Translations under genes and position numbers: made by a program
In this document: positions 53,031-60,085 of the stretch, piece by piece
Layout: each line of letters opens with the position of its first letter
How positions within the stretch are numbered: the stretch's first letter is position 1
Assembly: GCF_000424445.1 (NCBI RefSeq)
Contig: NZ_AUJX01000025.1
Location: 1-60,085 of the forward strand
DNA length: 60,085 bases
From: Oribacterium sp. NK2B42
GTDB lineage: Bacteria > Bacillota > Clostridia > Lachnospirales > Lachnospiraceae
Direction: 5' to 3'
The notes under the pieces: model-generated
Database searches by the model: none
What the model saw: the letters and a program-made list of their open reading frames with translations, nothing else
Told to the model about the DNA's origin: nothing

Positions 53031-53074
53031 AGCTTACAGAACGGATATTCACAACATTATCCGTTCTGTAAGCT
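53031..53074. repeat. Hairpin after the decarboxylase gene
   Basis: AGCTTACAGAACGGATA (53031-53047) pairs perfectly with 53058-53074 around a 10-base loop. Only the minus-strand reading has a short T-run after it, so it is a weak terminator or an mRNA-end stabiliser. The 274-base gap that contains it holds no gene. Confidence 0.6.
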
Positions 53075-53144
53075 GAACTCTTAATACGGTATAAAGTACG
53101 AGGATTAAAACCTTTATATATTAATGCCATTTATGTTATCATGT

Positions 53145-53190
53145 CAGCAGCACATTAACCGGTATAAAGCGTCCGGTCGATGTGCTGCTG
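53145..53190. repeat. Hairpin before the thioesterase gene
   Basis: CAGCAGCACATTAACCGG (53145-53162) pairs with 53173-53190 with two mismatches around a 10-base loop. It lies about 40 bases upstream of the thioesterase start and could be an operator or a structured leader. Confidence 0.5.
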
Positions 53191-53230
53191 ATTTAAGTTG
53201 AGCATTTTTACGTAAAGAAAAGAGAGACAT

Positions 53231-53620
53231 ATGACAGGAAAGAATATCATTGATTACTACACCAGAAGCCGGTTCGTAGAGCATTGCGGCATTGAATTTG
53301 AAGAAAACGCGAGGGATGGTTCCATAACCTCCAGGACAGAAATATTACCCATGCATATGAATGGGAGCGGACATATACACGGCGGGCTGCTGTTCACCAT
53401 CGCAGATACCACAGGCGGTGCCAATGCCCGTCTTTATGCGGATCCTCTGGTAACACTTGATAGTGACTTTCATTTCCTTACCAGCAAGACCACAAGATAT
53501 CTTTATGGTTCAGCAGAGCTTGTAAGAAACGGCGGCGCTATCGTAGTGATGAGAGTTACCATCAAGGACGATAACGGTGAGACCTTTGCGGAGGGAACCT
53601 TTACCTATTATAAGGTTTGA
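53231..53620 (+). CDS. PaaI-type hotdog thioesterase
   Basis: A 129-residue protein with the hotdog fold of PaaI-like thioesterases. The GSGHIHGGLLFTIADTTGG segment holds the HGG turn and the catalytic acidic residue on the central helix. These enzymes free coenzyme A from acyl- or aryl-CoA. The length fits a single hotdog domain that would act as a dimer or tetramer. AGAAAAGAGAGA precedes the ATG. It stands alone. The substrate cannot be read from sequence. Confidence 0.87.
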   Translation: MTGKNIIDYYTRSRFVEHCGIEFEENARDGSITSRTEILPMHMNGSGHIHGGLLFTIADTTGGANARLYADPLVTLDSDFHFLTSKTTRYLYGSAELVRNGGAIVVMRVTIKDDNGETFAEGTFTYYKV

Positions 53621-53741
53621 TTTTTTATATCATCAAAATAATAAGTTTTGAATATTCTTCAGATCCTCTGTAAAAAGCCCGGTCGGCAGACCTCGTTTTC
53701 TGAGTTCAATGGCTGAAATGATATGGAACGAAATTACAGAA

Positions 53742-54041
53742 GTTGAGTGATTTTACGGAAGGGATGAGTAAATGTACGTGTTGGTTGAGTGAAATTACGG
53801 ATATGTTGGCAAAGCTACGGTATTTCCGGCGGGAGTGATTAATGAAAAAACGGCTGAAAAAGAGTTGTTCACATGTACTGATGCGGACATATACCGCTAC
53901 AGATCATAAAAAACGTAAAATCACTCACCCTTTGGATGTAAACGTACAAAGACTCACTTATTGACAGAAATGAAAAATCGTTCAACGTAAGAGAGGAACG
54001 TAAAATCACTCAACCTCACATGAACCGTATCATAACTCAAC
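53742..54041. mobile_element. Array of transposon-end-like repeats (IS21-type remnant)
   Basis: A 16-base motif GTTGAGTGATTTTACG occurs in direct orientation at 53742, 53763, 53784 and 53805 (21-base pitch, the fourth weaker), and inverted as CGTAAAATCACTCAAC-like units at 53914, 53943, 53971, 53999 and 54026 (27-29-base pitch). Multiple end repeats of this sort occur in IS21-family and Tn7-like elements, where they bind transposase. Only about 95 bases lie between the two arrays, so no transposase gene remains. A short frame inside ends FTCTDADIYRYRS. The rest of the 568-base gap holds no gene. Confidence 0.65.
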
Positions 54042-54104
54042 TTTTACTTATCGGAGATTATCACGGCAGAAAAATATTTTTAACTGTTTTTTTCGATCTG
54101 TTAG

Positions 54105-54113
54105 TGTTAAAAT
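54105..54113 (+). promoter_or_regulatory. Possible extended -10 before GGDEF gene
   Basis: TGTTAAAAT carries a TGn extension before TAAAAT, 85 bases before the GGDEF start. The -35 region is T-rich without a good TTGACA, which is tolerable for an extended -10 promoter. Confidence 0.35.
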
Positions 54114-54197
54114 ACACAAGAATTATGTGAAAGGCATAAAATATTTTCACAAATCATTAAATTTGATTAAATTTTAGGAATTTTTAAGGTGATAAAT

Positions 54198-55361
54198 ATG
54201 GGGTACTATACAGCAGTGATTTATTTGTCGTGTGCCACATTGCTGATGTTTGCGAGAATGATTCACGACAATCAACAGATTGATATTGATACAAGAAAGA
54301 GGTTTTCCGTATCTTACTTGGTGATAATAGTTGCTATGCTTGCAGAATGGGGAGGAGTTGCGCTGAACGGAGCGCCTGCCTGGACGATACCTCTTCATGT
54401 ATTGATGAAAGCAATTGATTATATTGTGACGCCCTATCTGGGGTTGAGGCTGGTTGAGATCGTTATGCCAAAAAGCAGGCTGTTAAATTATCTCAGATTG
54501 CTGATTGCAAGTAATTCCATAGCAGAGATAATTTCGGCTTTTAACGGCTCCATATATTATGTGGATTCACAGAATGTATACCATCATGGTGCCTTTTACT
54601 CAGTATATGTAATGGTATTTGTTTCTGCCCTTGTAAGTGTTCTATGGGCTTATTTAAAGGTCTTAAGGGATTCGTCAAACACCTATGGCAGATCTACGAT
54701 TTCAATCGTTTTGATGGTGGCTGCAGGTATCGGACTTCAGGTTTTTTTCGGCAATGAAATGCGTACCATCTGCCTTGCCATAACTTACGGAACCATGCTT
54801 TTGTTTGTTCAGTACCAGGAGTATTATCTTCGTAAAAACGAGATAGATCTCTCTGAGAAGCAAAAGCTCCTTGAAACTGATGTGATGACGGGGTTGAAAA
54901 GCCGGTTTGCCTACAGTAATGTACTTGATAAGTATGAAAGTCTTGATAAGCTTCCGGATAATCTTACCGCAGTGGTATTTGATGTGAACGGACTTAAGCG
55001 TATCAATGACAGTCTGGGGCATAAGGCCGGTGATGAGTTGGTGCAGGGTGCCGGAGAATGCCTGAAGAAAGCCTTTAGTGATTACGGAGAGTGTTATCAT
55101 ATAAGTGGCGATGAGTTTGTGGCTCTTTTAGAGGTTGATCCGGATTACCTTAATGAAGCGATGGTTGGATTCAATGATATCGTTGCCTCCTGGAGGGGTG
55201 AGCATATAGACAGCATAAGTGTATCCGCAGGCTATGCTGTAGCAAAAGATAATCCCGGAAACATCAATAATCTCATTTCTATAGCAGATGCGATGATGTA
55301 CGAGAATAAGCGTAGTTACTACAGTAAAAAGGAAAACTGCAGACGAAAAAACACAGGTTAG
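54198..55361 (+). CDS. Membrane diguanylate cyclase
   Basis: A 387-residue protein with six or seven membrane segments in residues 1-205 and a GGDEF domain in 215-380 (LLETDVMTGLKSRFAY, DVNGLKRINDSLGHKAGDE, YHISGDEFVAL). The signature is SGDEF, a variant usually still active. The membrane part resembles sensor regions of the 7TM type without an extracellular domain. I chose ATG 54198 because AAGG lies 8 bases upstream; GTG 54189 is too close to it. A terminator hairpin follows. Confidence 0.87.
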   Translation: MGYYTAVIYLSCATLLMFARMIHDNQQIDIDTRKRFSVSYLVIIVAMLAEWGGVALNGAPAWTIPLHVLMKAIDYIVTPYLGLRLVEIVMPKSRLLNYLRLLIASNSIAEIISAFNGSIYYVDSQNVYHHGAFYSVYVMVFVSALVSVLWAYLKVLRDSSNTYGRSTISIVLMVAAGIGLQVFFGNEMRTICLAITYGTMLLFVQYQEYYLRKNEIDLSEKQKLLETDVMTGLKSRFAYSNVLDKYESLDKLPDNLTAVVFDVNGLKRINDSLGHKAGDELVQGAGECLKKAFSDYGECYHISGDEFVALLEVDPDYLNEAMVGFNDIVASWRGEHIDSISVSAGYAVAKDNPGNINNLISIADAMMYENKRSYYSKKENCRRKNTG

Positions 55362-55362
55362 A

Positions 55363-55407
55363 AAAACATCCCGGATTCAAGGCGAGCGCCATGATCCGGG
55401 ATGTTTT
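55363..55407 (+). terminator. Terminator after GGDEF gene
   Basis: AAAACATCCCGGAT (55363-55376) pairs perfectly with 55394-55407, which ends in TTTT, around a 17-base loop. It immediately follows the stop codon. Confidence 0.8.
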
Positions 55408-55418
55408 CTATATAGTGA

Positions 55419-55479
55419 AGTATCAGATGTCAATATGTCCTTACAAGCAAGCTTGACGGACATATTGCCGCCTGATACT
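55419..55479. repeat. Imperfect inverted repeat, arms 22 bases
   Basis: Arms 55419-55440 (AGTATCAG...CAATATGTCC) and 55458-55479 pair with three mismatches around a 17-base loop. There is no T-run. It could be a small mobile palindrome or the trace of one. Confidence 0.6.
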
Positions 55480-55500
55480 GGACTGGCTGCTTTTTGCTTA

Positions 55501-55583
55501 TTTTCAAAAAAGAAAAATATTGTAAGTTTTGAAAGCGAATGATACAATATTTTCAAAAGTGAAAAGAAATTAAAGTTTTGAAA
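55501..55583 (+). promoter_or_regulatory. Promoter with paired TTTTGAAA operator-like sites
   Basis: TTGTAA (55520) and TACAAT (55543) are 17 bases apart and form a plausible promoter. Around it TTTTCAAAA (55501), TTTTGAAA (55527), TTTTCAAAA (55550) and TTTTGAAA (55576) alternate in orientation at 23-26-base spacing. Two inverted pairs over a promoter suggest a repressor or self-control by the ATPase gene that follows. Confidence 0.6.
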
Positions 55584-55594
55584 GTGGAACCCGT

Positions 55595-56785
55595 ATGAAG
55601 ATTATTAAAAGAAAAGATTATTTGGATAGACTCGTTCGATTAAAGGATACTCCTGATATAAAGATAATAACAGGGTTGAGACGTTCAGGAAAGTCTGAGT
55701 TGGTGCGAGCATATATGGAATGGATACGCACAAACGAAGATACAAATATAATATACGTTGATTTTGCAGATTTAAAATTCGATGATTTAAAAACATATAA
55801 GGAACTCTATAATTTCTGCGAAGGACAATACATTGATGGTAAAACAAATGTCATTATTGTAGATGAAGTTCAAATGTGTGAAAAATTTGAGCTTGCTATC
55901 AATAGTTTATATAACAGCCGAAAATACGATATCTATATTACAGGTTCCAATGCATTTTTGCTAAGCTCAGATTTATCGACGTTATTTACGGGGAGATTTA
56001 TAGAAATCCCTGTTTATCCATTTAGTTTTGCTGAATATTGTGAGTACTATGGATATGATTCTAATACAGCAAATGTATTGGATTCATATGTTATGAGTGG
56101 TGGTTTATCTGGGTCATATGTGTACAGCGAAAAAGAGGATCAGGCATCATATATAAAGGATGTTTACACTACAATTATAAAACGTGATCTTGTAGACAAG
56201 TATGGTATTAAGGAAGAGGCGCTTTTGGATTCTTTAACAGATTATATGATGGATAATATTTCCAATCTGACATCTGCTAGTAAGATTAGTAATGTTTTTA
56301 AGCAAAATAAGGTTGAGACGAATCATATAACAATAGGAAATTATATGAAGTATCTCTGCAGTGCATTTATGTTCTATAAAGTAAAACGATACGACATTCG
56401 TGGAAAAAAGTATTTAGAAACATCAGATAAGTACTATCTTAGCGATTTAGGATTTAGATATGCAATGCTTGGAACAAGAAATATGGATTATGGACGAGCA
56501 TATGAAAATATAGTTGCATTAGAATTACTCAGGAGGGGTTACCAGATTTATGTTGGCAAGTTGTATCAGAAGGAGATAGATTTTGTAGCTATGAAACAAA
56601 ATGAGAAGCTGTATATCCAAGTATCAGATAATATTTCTGATTCAGATACATTAGAAAGAGAGTTGTCTCCACTAAGAGCGATAAAAGATGCATATCCAAA
56701 GATTTTGATAGCGAATACAAAGCATGATAACTATGACATTGAAGGAATAAAAGTACTAGATTTAACTAATTGGTTAATGAGATAA
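55595..56785 (+). CDS. AAA_14/DUF4143 ATPase
   Basis: A 396-residue protein. Residues 20-150 form an AAA ATPase domain: IITGLRRSGKSELVRAYM (Walker A), VIIVDEVQ (Walker B), [11 protein letters not shown] (sensor 1). Residues 200-390 match DUF4143, with a nuclease-like end (ALELLRRGYQIYVGK, KEIDFVAMK). The family is widespread in anaerobes and archaea and of unknown role. The gene is more AT-rich than its neighbours. A near-identical piece of it lies at 36.4 kb. The promoter before it has paired repeats. Confidence 0.9.
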   Translation: MKIIKRKDYLDRLVRLKDTPDIKIITGLRRSGKSELVRAYMEWIRTNEDTNIIYVDFADLKFDDLKTYKELYNFCEGQYIDGKTNVIIVDEVQMCEKFELAINSLYNSRKYDIYITGSNAFLLSSDLSTLFTGRFIEIPVYPFSFAEYCEYYGYDSNTANVLDSYVMSGGLSGSYVYSEKEDQASYIKDVYTTIIKRDLVDKYGIKEEALLDSLTDYMMDNISNLTSASKISNVFKQNKVETNHITIGNYMKYLCSAFMFYKVKRYDIRGKKYLETSDKYYLSDLGFRYAMLGTRNMDYGRAYENIVALELLRRGYQIYVGKLYQKEIDFVAMKQNEKLYIQVSDNISDSDTLERELSPLRAIKDAYPKILIANTKHDNYDIEGIKVLDLTNWLMR

Positions 56786-56811
56786 ATCGGGATTTGAAGG
56801 AGAACCAGCAA

Positions 56812-58071
56812 ATGAAAGAGTTTTTTGAGCCAATGCTTTTTCTATCCACACCAGATCATCCCAACACGATGGGGGCAATTGCCGTTCTGAAGGAAGCGGT
56901 GGATGGAGAGATTCTGCGAGACGTTGTAGAGGATTTGCGCCTAAGGTTCCCATACTTTTATGTGCAGGCCGTTGTGAGAGAAAACGATATCTTCCCGGAG
57001 CCTAACGCGCTTCCCATGACGGTGCGGAATACTTGGGTGCCGATCAAACTGAATTCAGAGAAATCCAATTATCATCTCGCGGCGTGGAAATATGAGGGTA
57101 ATCGCATGGCGTTTGAGATTTCCCACTATTTAACGGATGGTGCAGGTGTGCTGCCCTATGTGAAAAGTGCGCTGTACCTCTATCTTTCCCGCAAAACTGG
57201 ACAGACCTTCGACCCCTCGGGATTCCGTCTGCCGGGAGATATAATTCCGGAGTCTGAGATAGGAAATCCCTTTGCCGACTTGAATATTGACGCTGCAGAA
57301 GAGCCGTTATATACCAGGGAGACGGTAAAGGACTTCTATCGCCTGAATAAAGGAACGGAGCATGATGCACGTACTTTCTGCATCAAACTTTCAGAGGCGC
57401 AGCTGATGCAGTATTGCAGGGATTTAGACGGAAGTCCCAACGCATTTCTGGCTGTGATACTCGCAAGGGCGATACGGCACTATGATCCTGCAAGTGAAAA
57501 GACGATCAGTGCTACCGTTGCGATTGATCACAAAGCGATATTGGGAAACCATGACAATTACCGCTTATTCGCCAACGTTGTGGAACTGGATTTTCCAAGA
57601 GACCGGAATCTTGATGACCTGATGAAATCCTGCACCGGAGCCCGTGGACAAATGCTCCTGCAGACCCAGCCGGAAAACTCCCTTTGGGCTATGAAGCAAC
57701 GGAAAGCACTTTACGCAAAACTCGACCAGGTGCCGCTGGATGTAAAGACCGGAATGATGGCGCAGGCGGCAGGCGCGACGCGCTGGACCTTCAGCATTTC
57801 CTACGTCAACAACAGAACTTTCGGACCGCTGGACCCTTATATAGAGGAACTATATTTACTGACTCATCCGGATGTAATAGATGTTGGCTGTGAGATCACC
57901 TGTATCAATCACAACTTTTTCGTGGCTTTCATCCAGAGTTTTTCTTCTGAGGAATTCCTGAACGTGTTCCTCGACGAGCTGAAATCGGTTGGGCTCAATT
58001 ATGAGGTGATACGCAAAGAGCCGCTTCGCCTATGCGGAATGGAAGCGTATATGAGCAGGGCAGAGTTGTAA
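56812..58071 (+). CDS. Condensation-like acyltransferase
   Basis: A 419-residue protein of the CoA-dependent acyltransferase/condensation superfamily. FEISHYLTDGAGVLPYV near residue 105 is the HxxxDG active-site motif, and the late RWTFSISYVNN is like the DFGWG region. Such free-standing enzymes, like alcohol acetyltransferases and PapA-type proteins, join an acyl group to an alcohol or amine. ATG 56812 with GAAGGAGA upstream is preferred; the frame is open from 56770, overlapping the ATPase gene. It may or may not act with the locus at 6-34 kb. Confidence 0.78.
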   Translation: MKEFFEPMLFLSTPDHPNTMGAIAVLKEAVDGEILRDVVEDLRLRFPYFYVQAVVRENDIFPEPNALPMTVRNTWVPIKLNSEKSNYHLAAWKYEGNRMAFEISHYLTDGAGVLPYVKSALYLYLSRKTGQTFDPSGFRLPGDIIPESEIGNPFADLNIDAAEEPLYTRETVKDFYRLNKGTEHDARTFCIKLSEAQLMQYCRDLDGSPNAFLAVILARAIRHYDPASEKTISATVAIDHKAILGNHDNYRLFANVVELDFPRDRNLDDLMKSCTGARGQMLLQTQPENSLWAMKQRKALYAKLDQVPLDVKTGMMAQAAGATRWTFSISYVNNRTFGPLDPYIEELYLLTHPDVIDVGCEITCINHNFFVAFIQSFSSEEFLNVFLDELKSVGLNYEVIRKEPLRLCGMEAYMSRAEL

Positions 58072-58140
58072 AACCACGATTGTAAGATGATGGGATACCC
58101 TGTAGAATTGTAGCAGAAGCATATATTCCAGTTTGCAGAG

Positions 58141-59097
58141 ATGGTAAGAGAGGTAGGAAGTAATGCCCATGCCACCGAGAATCAGGTCAATGAAAATACA
58201 GAAAACAGTTCTCAGCAGAATGAGAAAAAGTCGGAAGAGAAGAATACTGATACCGGGAATGATGATACTGATAAAAAGGGCTCTGATACAGACAACTCAG
58301 AATCTGTAAACAAAGACCAAGACAAGTCCGGTACGGATACTGATAATTCAAATAAAGGCTCAGATAAGTCTGACTCAACATCGGATAATAAAGCCGGTGA
58401 AAAAGACACGTCAGGCAAGGATGAGTCAGATGGTAAGTCTGATGATAAGTCAAAAGATGCGGATAAAGACTCAACTGATGATAAATCAAAGGATGTAGAC
58501 AAGGACTCAACTGATGATAAATCAGGAGATACAGATAAGGATTCAACTGATGATACGGAACAGATTGAAGAAGGTAAAGCAGCTGCTTCGGAAGATGGAT
58601 CAGATTCAGAAAATAAAGACAAGGATGATTCAGATAAAGAAACCGATGGTGAAACAGATGAATCCAGCGAAGCTCCTGAATCCGAAGAAACTGTAGCATC
58701 AACAGAAGACCTTGAAGAGACTACAGCAGAGGAAACATTGGCTGAGACAGAAGCTCTGATAGAAGAAACTGTTCCTGCAGAGACGACGGCACCGGCGGAG
58801 ACATTGGCAGAAAAGAAAAAGGAGTACCTTACCATGGAGGACACGGAAGGGCTCTGGAGCATCGATGACATCACTTCCTACCGCTTCACAAAGAGCGGAT
58901 CAGGGGCTCTGGTACTTCCGGAGCACAGCTACAGCTTCGACTATGAGCTAGAAGAAGATACTCTCAAGGTAGATTTCGAGAAGAGTAACCTCAGGGACTC
59001 AACCTTCAAGGTATCCATCGTGGACGGAGTCATGAACCTTCAGTGTCTGGATGAGTATTTCGAGAATGAGTATGAGCTTCACAAGGCTGAGGATTGA
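58141..59097 (+). CDS. Acidic repeat protein, probably 5'-truncated
   Basis: A 318-residue frame. Residues 1-225 are almost wholly Asp, Ser, Lys, Glu, Thr and Asn, with repeats of DKDSTDDKS type. Residues 230-318 are a small beta-rich domain (GLWSIDDITSYRFTKSGSG, SFDYELEEDTLKVDF) like lipocalin-style DUF5640 domains. There is no signal peptide or ribosome binding site, and a stop lies 28 bases upstream, so the anchor part has probably been lost. If intact, such proteins sit outside the cell. Minus-strand frames here only reflect low complexity. Confidence 0.55.
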   Translation: MVREVGSNAHATENQVNENTENSSQQNEKKSEEKNTDTGNDDTDKKGSDTDNSESVNKDQDKSGTDTDNSNKGSDKSDSTSDNKAGEKDTSGKDESDGKSDDKSKDADKDSTDDKSKDVDKDSTDDKSGDTDKDSTDDTEQIEEGKAAASEDGSDSENKDKDDSDKETDGETDESSEAPESEETVASTEDLEETTAEETLAETEALIEETVPAETTAPAETLAEKKKEYLTMEDTEGLWSIDDITSYRFTKSGSGALVLPEHSYSFDYELEEDTLKVDFEKSNLRDSTFKVSIVDGVMNLQCLDEYFENEYELHKAED

Positions 59098-59151
59098 TTC
59101 AAAAAATGGTATATGATGTCATTCACACCATAACAATGGATGATTAAAAAA

Positions 59152-59202
59152 AGACAGCTATGTTTTATCTGCATTTTGGCAGGAAACGTAGCTGTCTATT
59201 TT
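59152..59202 (+). terminator. Terminator after acidic repeat gene
   Basis: AGACAGCTA (59152-59160) pairs with TAGCTGTCT (59189-59197), followed by ATTTTT, with further pairing in the loop (CTGC with GCAG). The rest of the gap to 59454 is AT-rich and leads into the insertion sequence. Confidence 0.7.
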
Positions 59203-59454
59203 TGATCTTTTTAAAGGTTTTGCTTAATTTGAAATAAACCATTTATCTACCATTTATGACATATTTTTACTGTAAAAACAAACAAAACTATTATAATATT
59301 GTATAGGTGTATATTACTAATACTTCCCACATGAATAAGTGCCGGAAAGCCTTATTCTAAGCGGGTTTCCAACAATAAAATAGCGTAGTCACAACCCAGC
59401 TGTGATATAATTAAGTTGCTAACAAAAACATTCACAACATAGGAGTGCTACGCT

Positions 59455-60085
59455 ATGAATACTATATCACAGTCTGAGATATTGCTTCAAGATGCTACGA
59501 ACGAAGTCGGTTCTTTCCTCCGAAAATATCAGGTATCTGATATTCTGAAACAGTGCAATGGTTACAAGCAGAAAGGCTTTTCGGTGATCCAGCTGTTTGC
59601 CTACCTGGTAACGCTGATGTTCCAGCCGTTAAGCACATACATGTCCATGCGTGTCGGTGCTTATAAAGAGCCATTCTCCAAGAATACAATCCGCCGGTTC
59701 TGCAATAATTCCTCGATCAATTGGCACAAGTTCCTGCGCATTCTCTCGCAGAAGCTTGTAGTTGAATTCATGCGGCCTGCTACTTCCGATGATCGGGAAG
59801 AATTCTTCATCATTGATGATACACCTTTCCAGAAATCCGGGAAGAAGACGGAACTGGTAAGCAGGTTCTTCAACCATGTCAGCATGAAATATGAACTGGG
59901 CTATCGCATCCTGACATTGCTCTGGACGGATGGCTATTCCAACGTTCCGGTCGATTTTGCGCCGCTGTCCTCTGGGAATGAGAAACTGATCATTTCCAAA
60001 GCAAAGGAATACGATGGCCGTACACTTGCAGGAAAAATCCGGAAGCAGGCATGTATGAAGGCCCCGGAACTGATCCTTCAGATGC
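59455..60085 (+). CDS. IS transposase, IS4-like DDE type (partial)
   Basis: An ATG frame with AGGAG upstream (59441) stays open to the window end (210 codons). It reads MNTISQSEILLQDATNEVGS, RRFCNNSSINWHKFL, then FFIIDDTPFQKSGKKTEL, where IDD is the likely first catalytic Asp of a DDE transposase, and LLWTDGYSNVPVDF. This is like IS4-type transposases common in Lachnospiraceae. The C-terminus is outside the window. AGCGTAG at 59382 and CTACGCT at 59448 form an inverted pair around the leader and binding site, which may limit translation. Confidence 0.75.
   Translation, partial: MNTISQSEILLQDATNEVGSFLRKYQVSDILKQCNGYKQKGFSVIQLFAYLVTLMFQPLSTYMSMRVGAYKEPFSKNTIRRFCNNSSINWHKFLRILSQKLVVEFMRPATSDDREEFFIIDDTPFQKSGKKTELVSRFFNHVSMKYELGYRILTLLWTDGYSNVPVDFAPLSSGNEKLIISKAKEYDGRTLAGKIRKQACMKAPELILQM

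Noticed and set aside
58187-58874. Two long minus-strand frames with Ser- or Leu/Tyr-rich translation
   Set aside because: They arise from the repetitive codons of the acidic repeat gene on the plus strand.
1-60085. Transposase pieces at both window edges as two halves of one insertion sequence
   Set aside because: The N-terminal piece at the right looks IS4-like and the C-terminal piece at the left looks IS1380-like. They do not overlap, so this cannot be tested here.

Overview
The window looks like a chromosomal segment of a Gram-positive anaerobe of the Lachnospiraceae, perhaps a Butyrivibrio or a relative. This is inferred from the kinds of protein present: several GGDEF signalling proteins, a MATE transporter joined to an anti-sigma-like ATPase, DUF1703 and DUF4143 AAA proteins and conserved small Lachnospiraceae-type proteins. 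Shine-Dalgarno sites of the AGGAGG type also fit. No rRNA, tRNA or CRISPR array was seen. Both window edges lie inside transposase genes of two different types.

Layout. 0-6 kb: transposase tail, a PD-(D/E)XK nuclease-like protein, YqeY, a run of small genes (lipoprotein, acetyltransferase, PAP2 phosphatase), a macro-domain gene whose 3' end runs into a yaaA remnant, and a small conserved protein. 6.0-34.6 kb: a large glycosylated-peptide biosynthetic locus, by eye more G+C-rich than its flanks. It holds a stand-alone adenylation (A) protein, a condensation (C) protein ending in a cyclic-nucleotide-binding-like domain, a GT8 glycosyltransferase ending in half an A domain, a MATE-HATPase transporter, a protein with two carrier (PCP) domains around a Cys-containing tandem repeat, three A-PCP-C proteins (one on the minus strand), a double GT2, three GT1 glycosyltransferases, a radical SAM protein and three deoxysugar enzymes. 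No thioesterase or phosphopantetheinyl transferase was seen. 34.6-38.2 kb: azlCD set among gene fragments (histidine kinase, DUF4143 ATPase, lipoprotein, acetyltransferase, PAP2). 38-45 kb: an amidohydrolase-esterase fusion, sfsA, a DUF1703 ATPase, an esterase remnant and a second amidohydrolase. 45.6-55.4 kb: three GGDEF proteins, one on a LacI-type sensor and one fused to a fructose-type PTS EIIC domain, plus a SprA-type metalloprotease-like protein, an apparently exported acetolactate decarboxylase with a long repetitive N-terminus, a hotdog thioesterase and an array of transposon-end-like repeats. 55.5-60.1 kb: a DUF4143 ATPase behind paired operator-like repeats, a condensation-like acyltransferase, a truncated acidic repeat protein and an IS transposase.

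How the genes could work together. The A, PCP and C proteins would load and join acyl or aminoacyl units. Two A domains appear to lack the Asp that holds the alpha-amino group, so some units may be hydroxy, keto, aryl or fatty acids. Gfo/Idh/MocA, 2,3-dehydratase and SDR proteins would make a 2-deoxysugar. Five glycosyltransferase genes would decorate the product and the MATE protein could export it. The C-cNBD fusion, the GT8-A fusion and the PCP-repeat-PCP protein do not match any assembly-line architecture I know and are the best candidates here for something undescribed.
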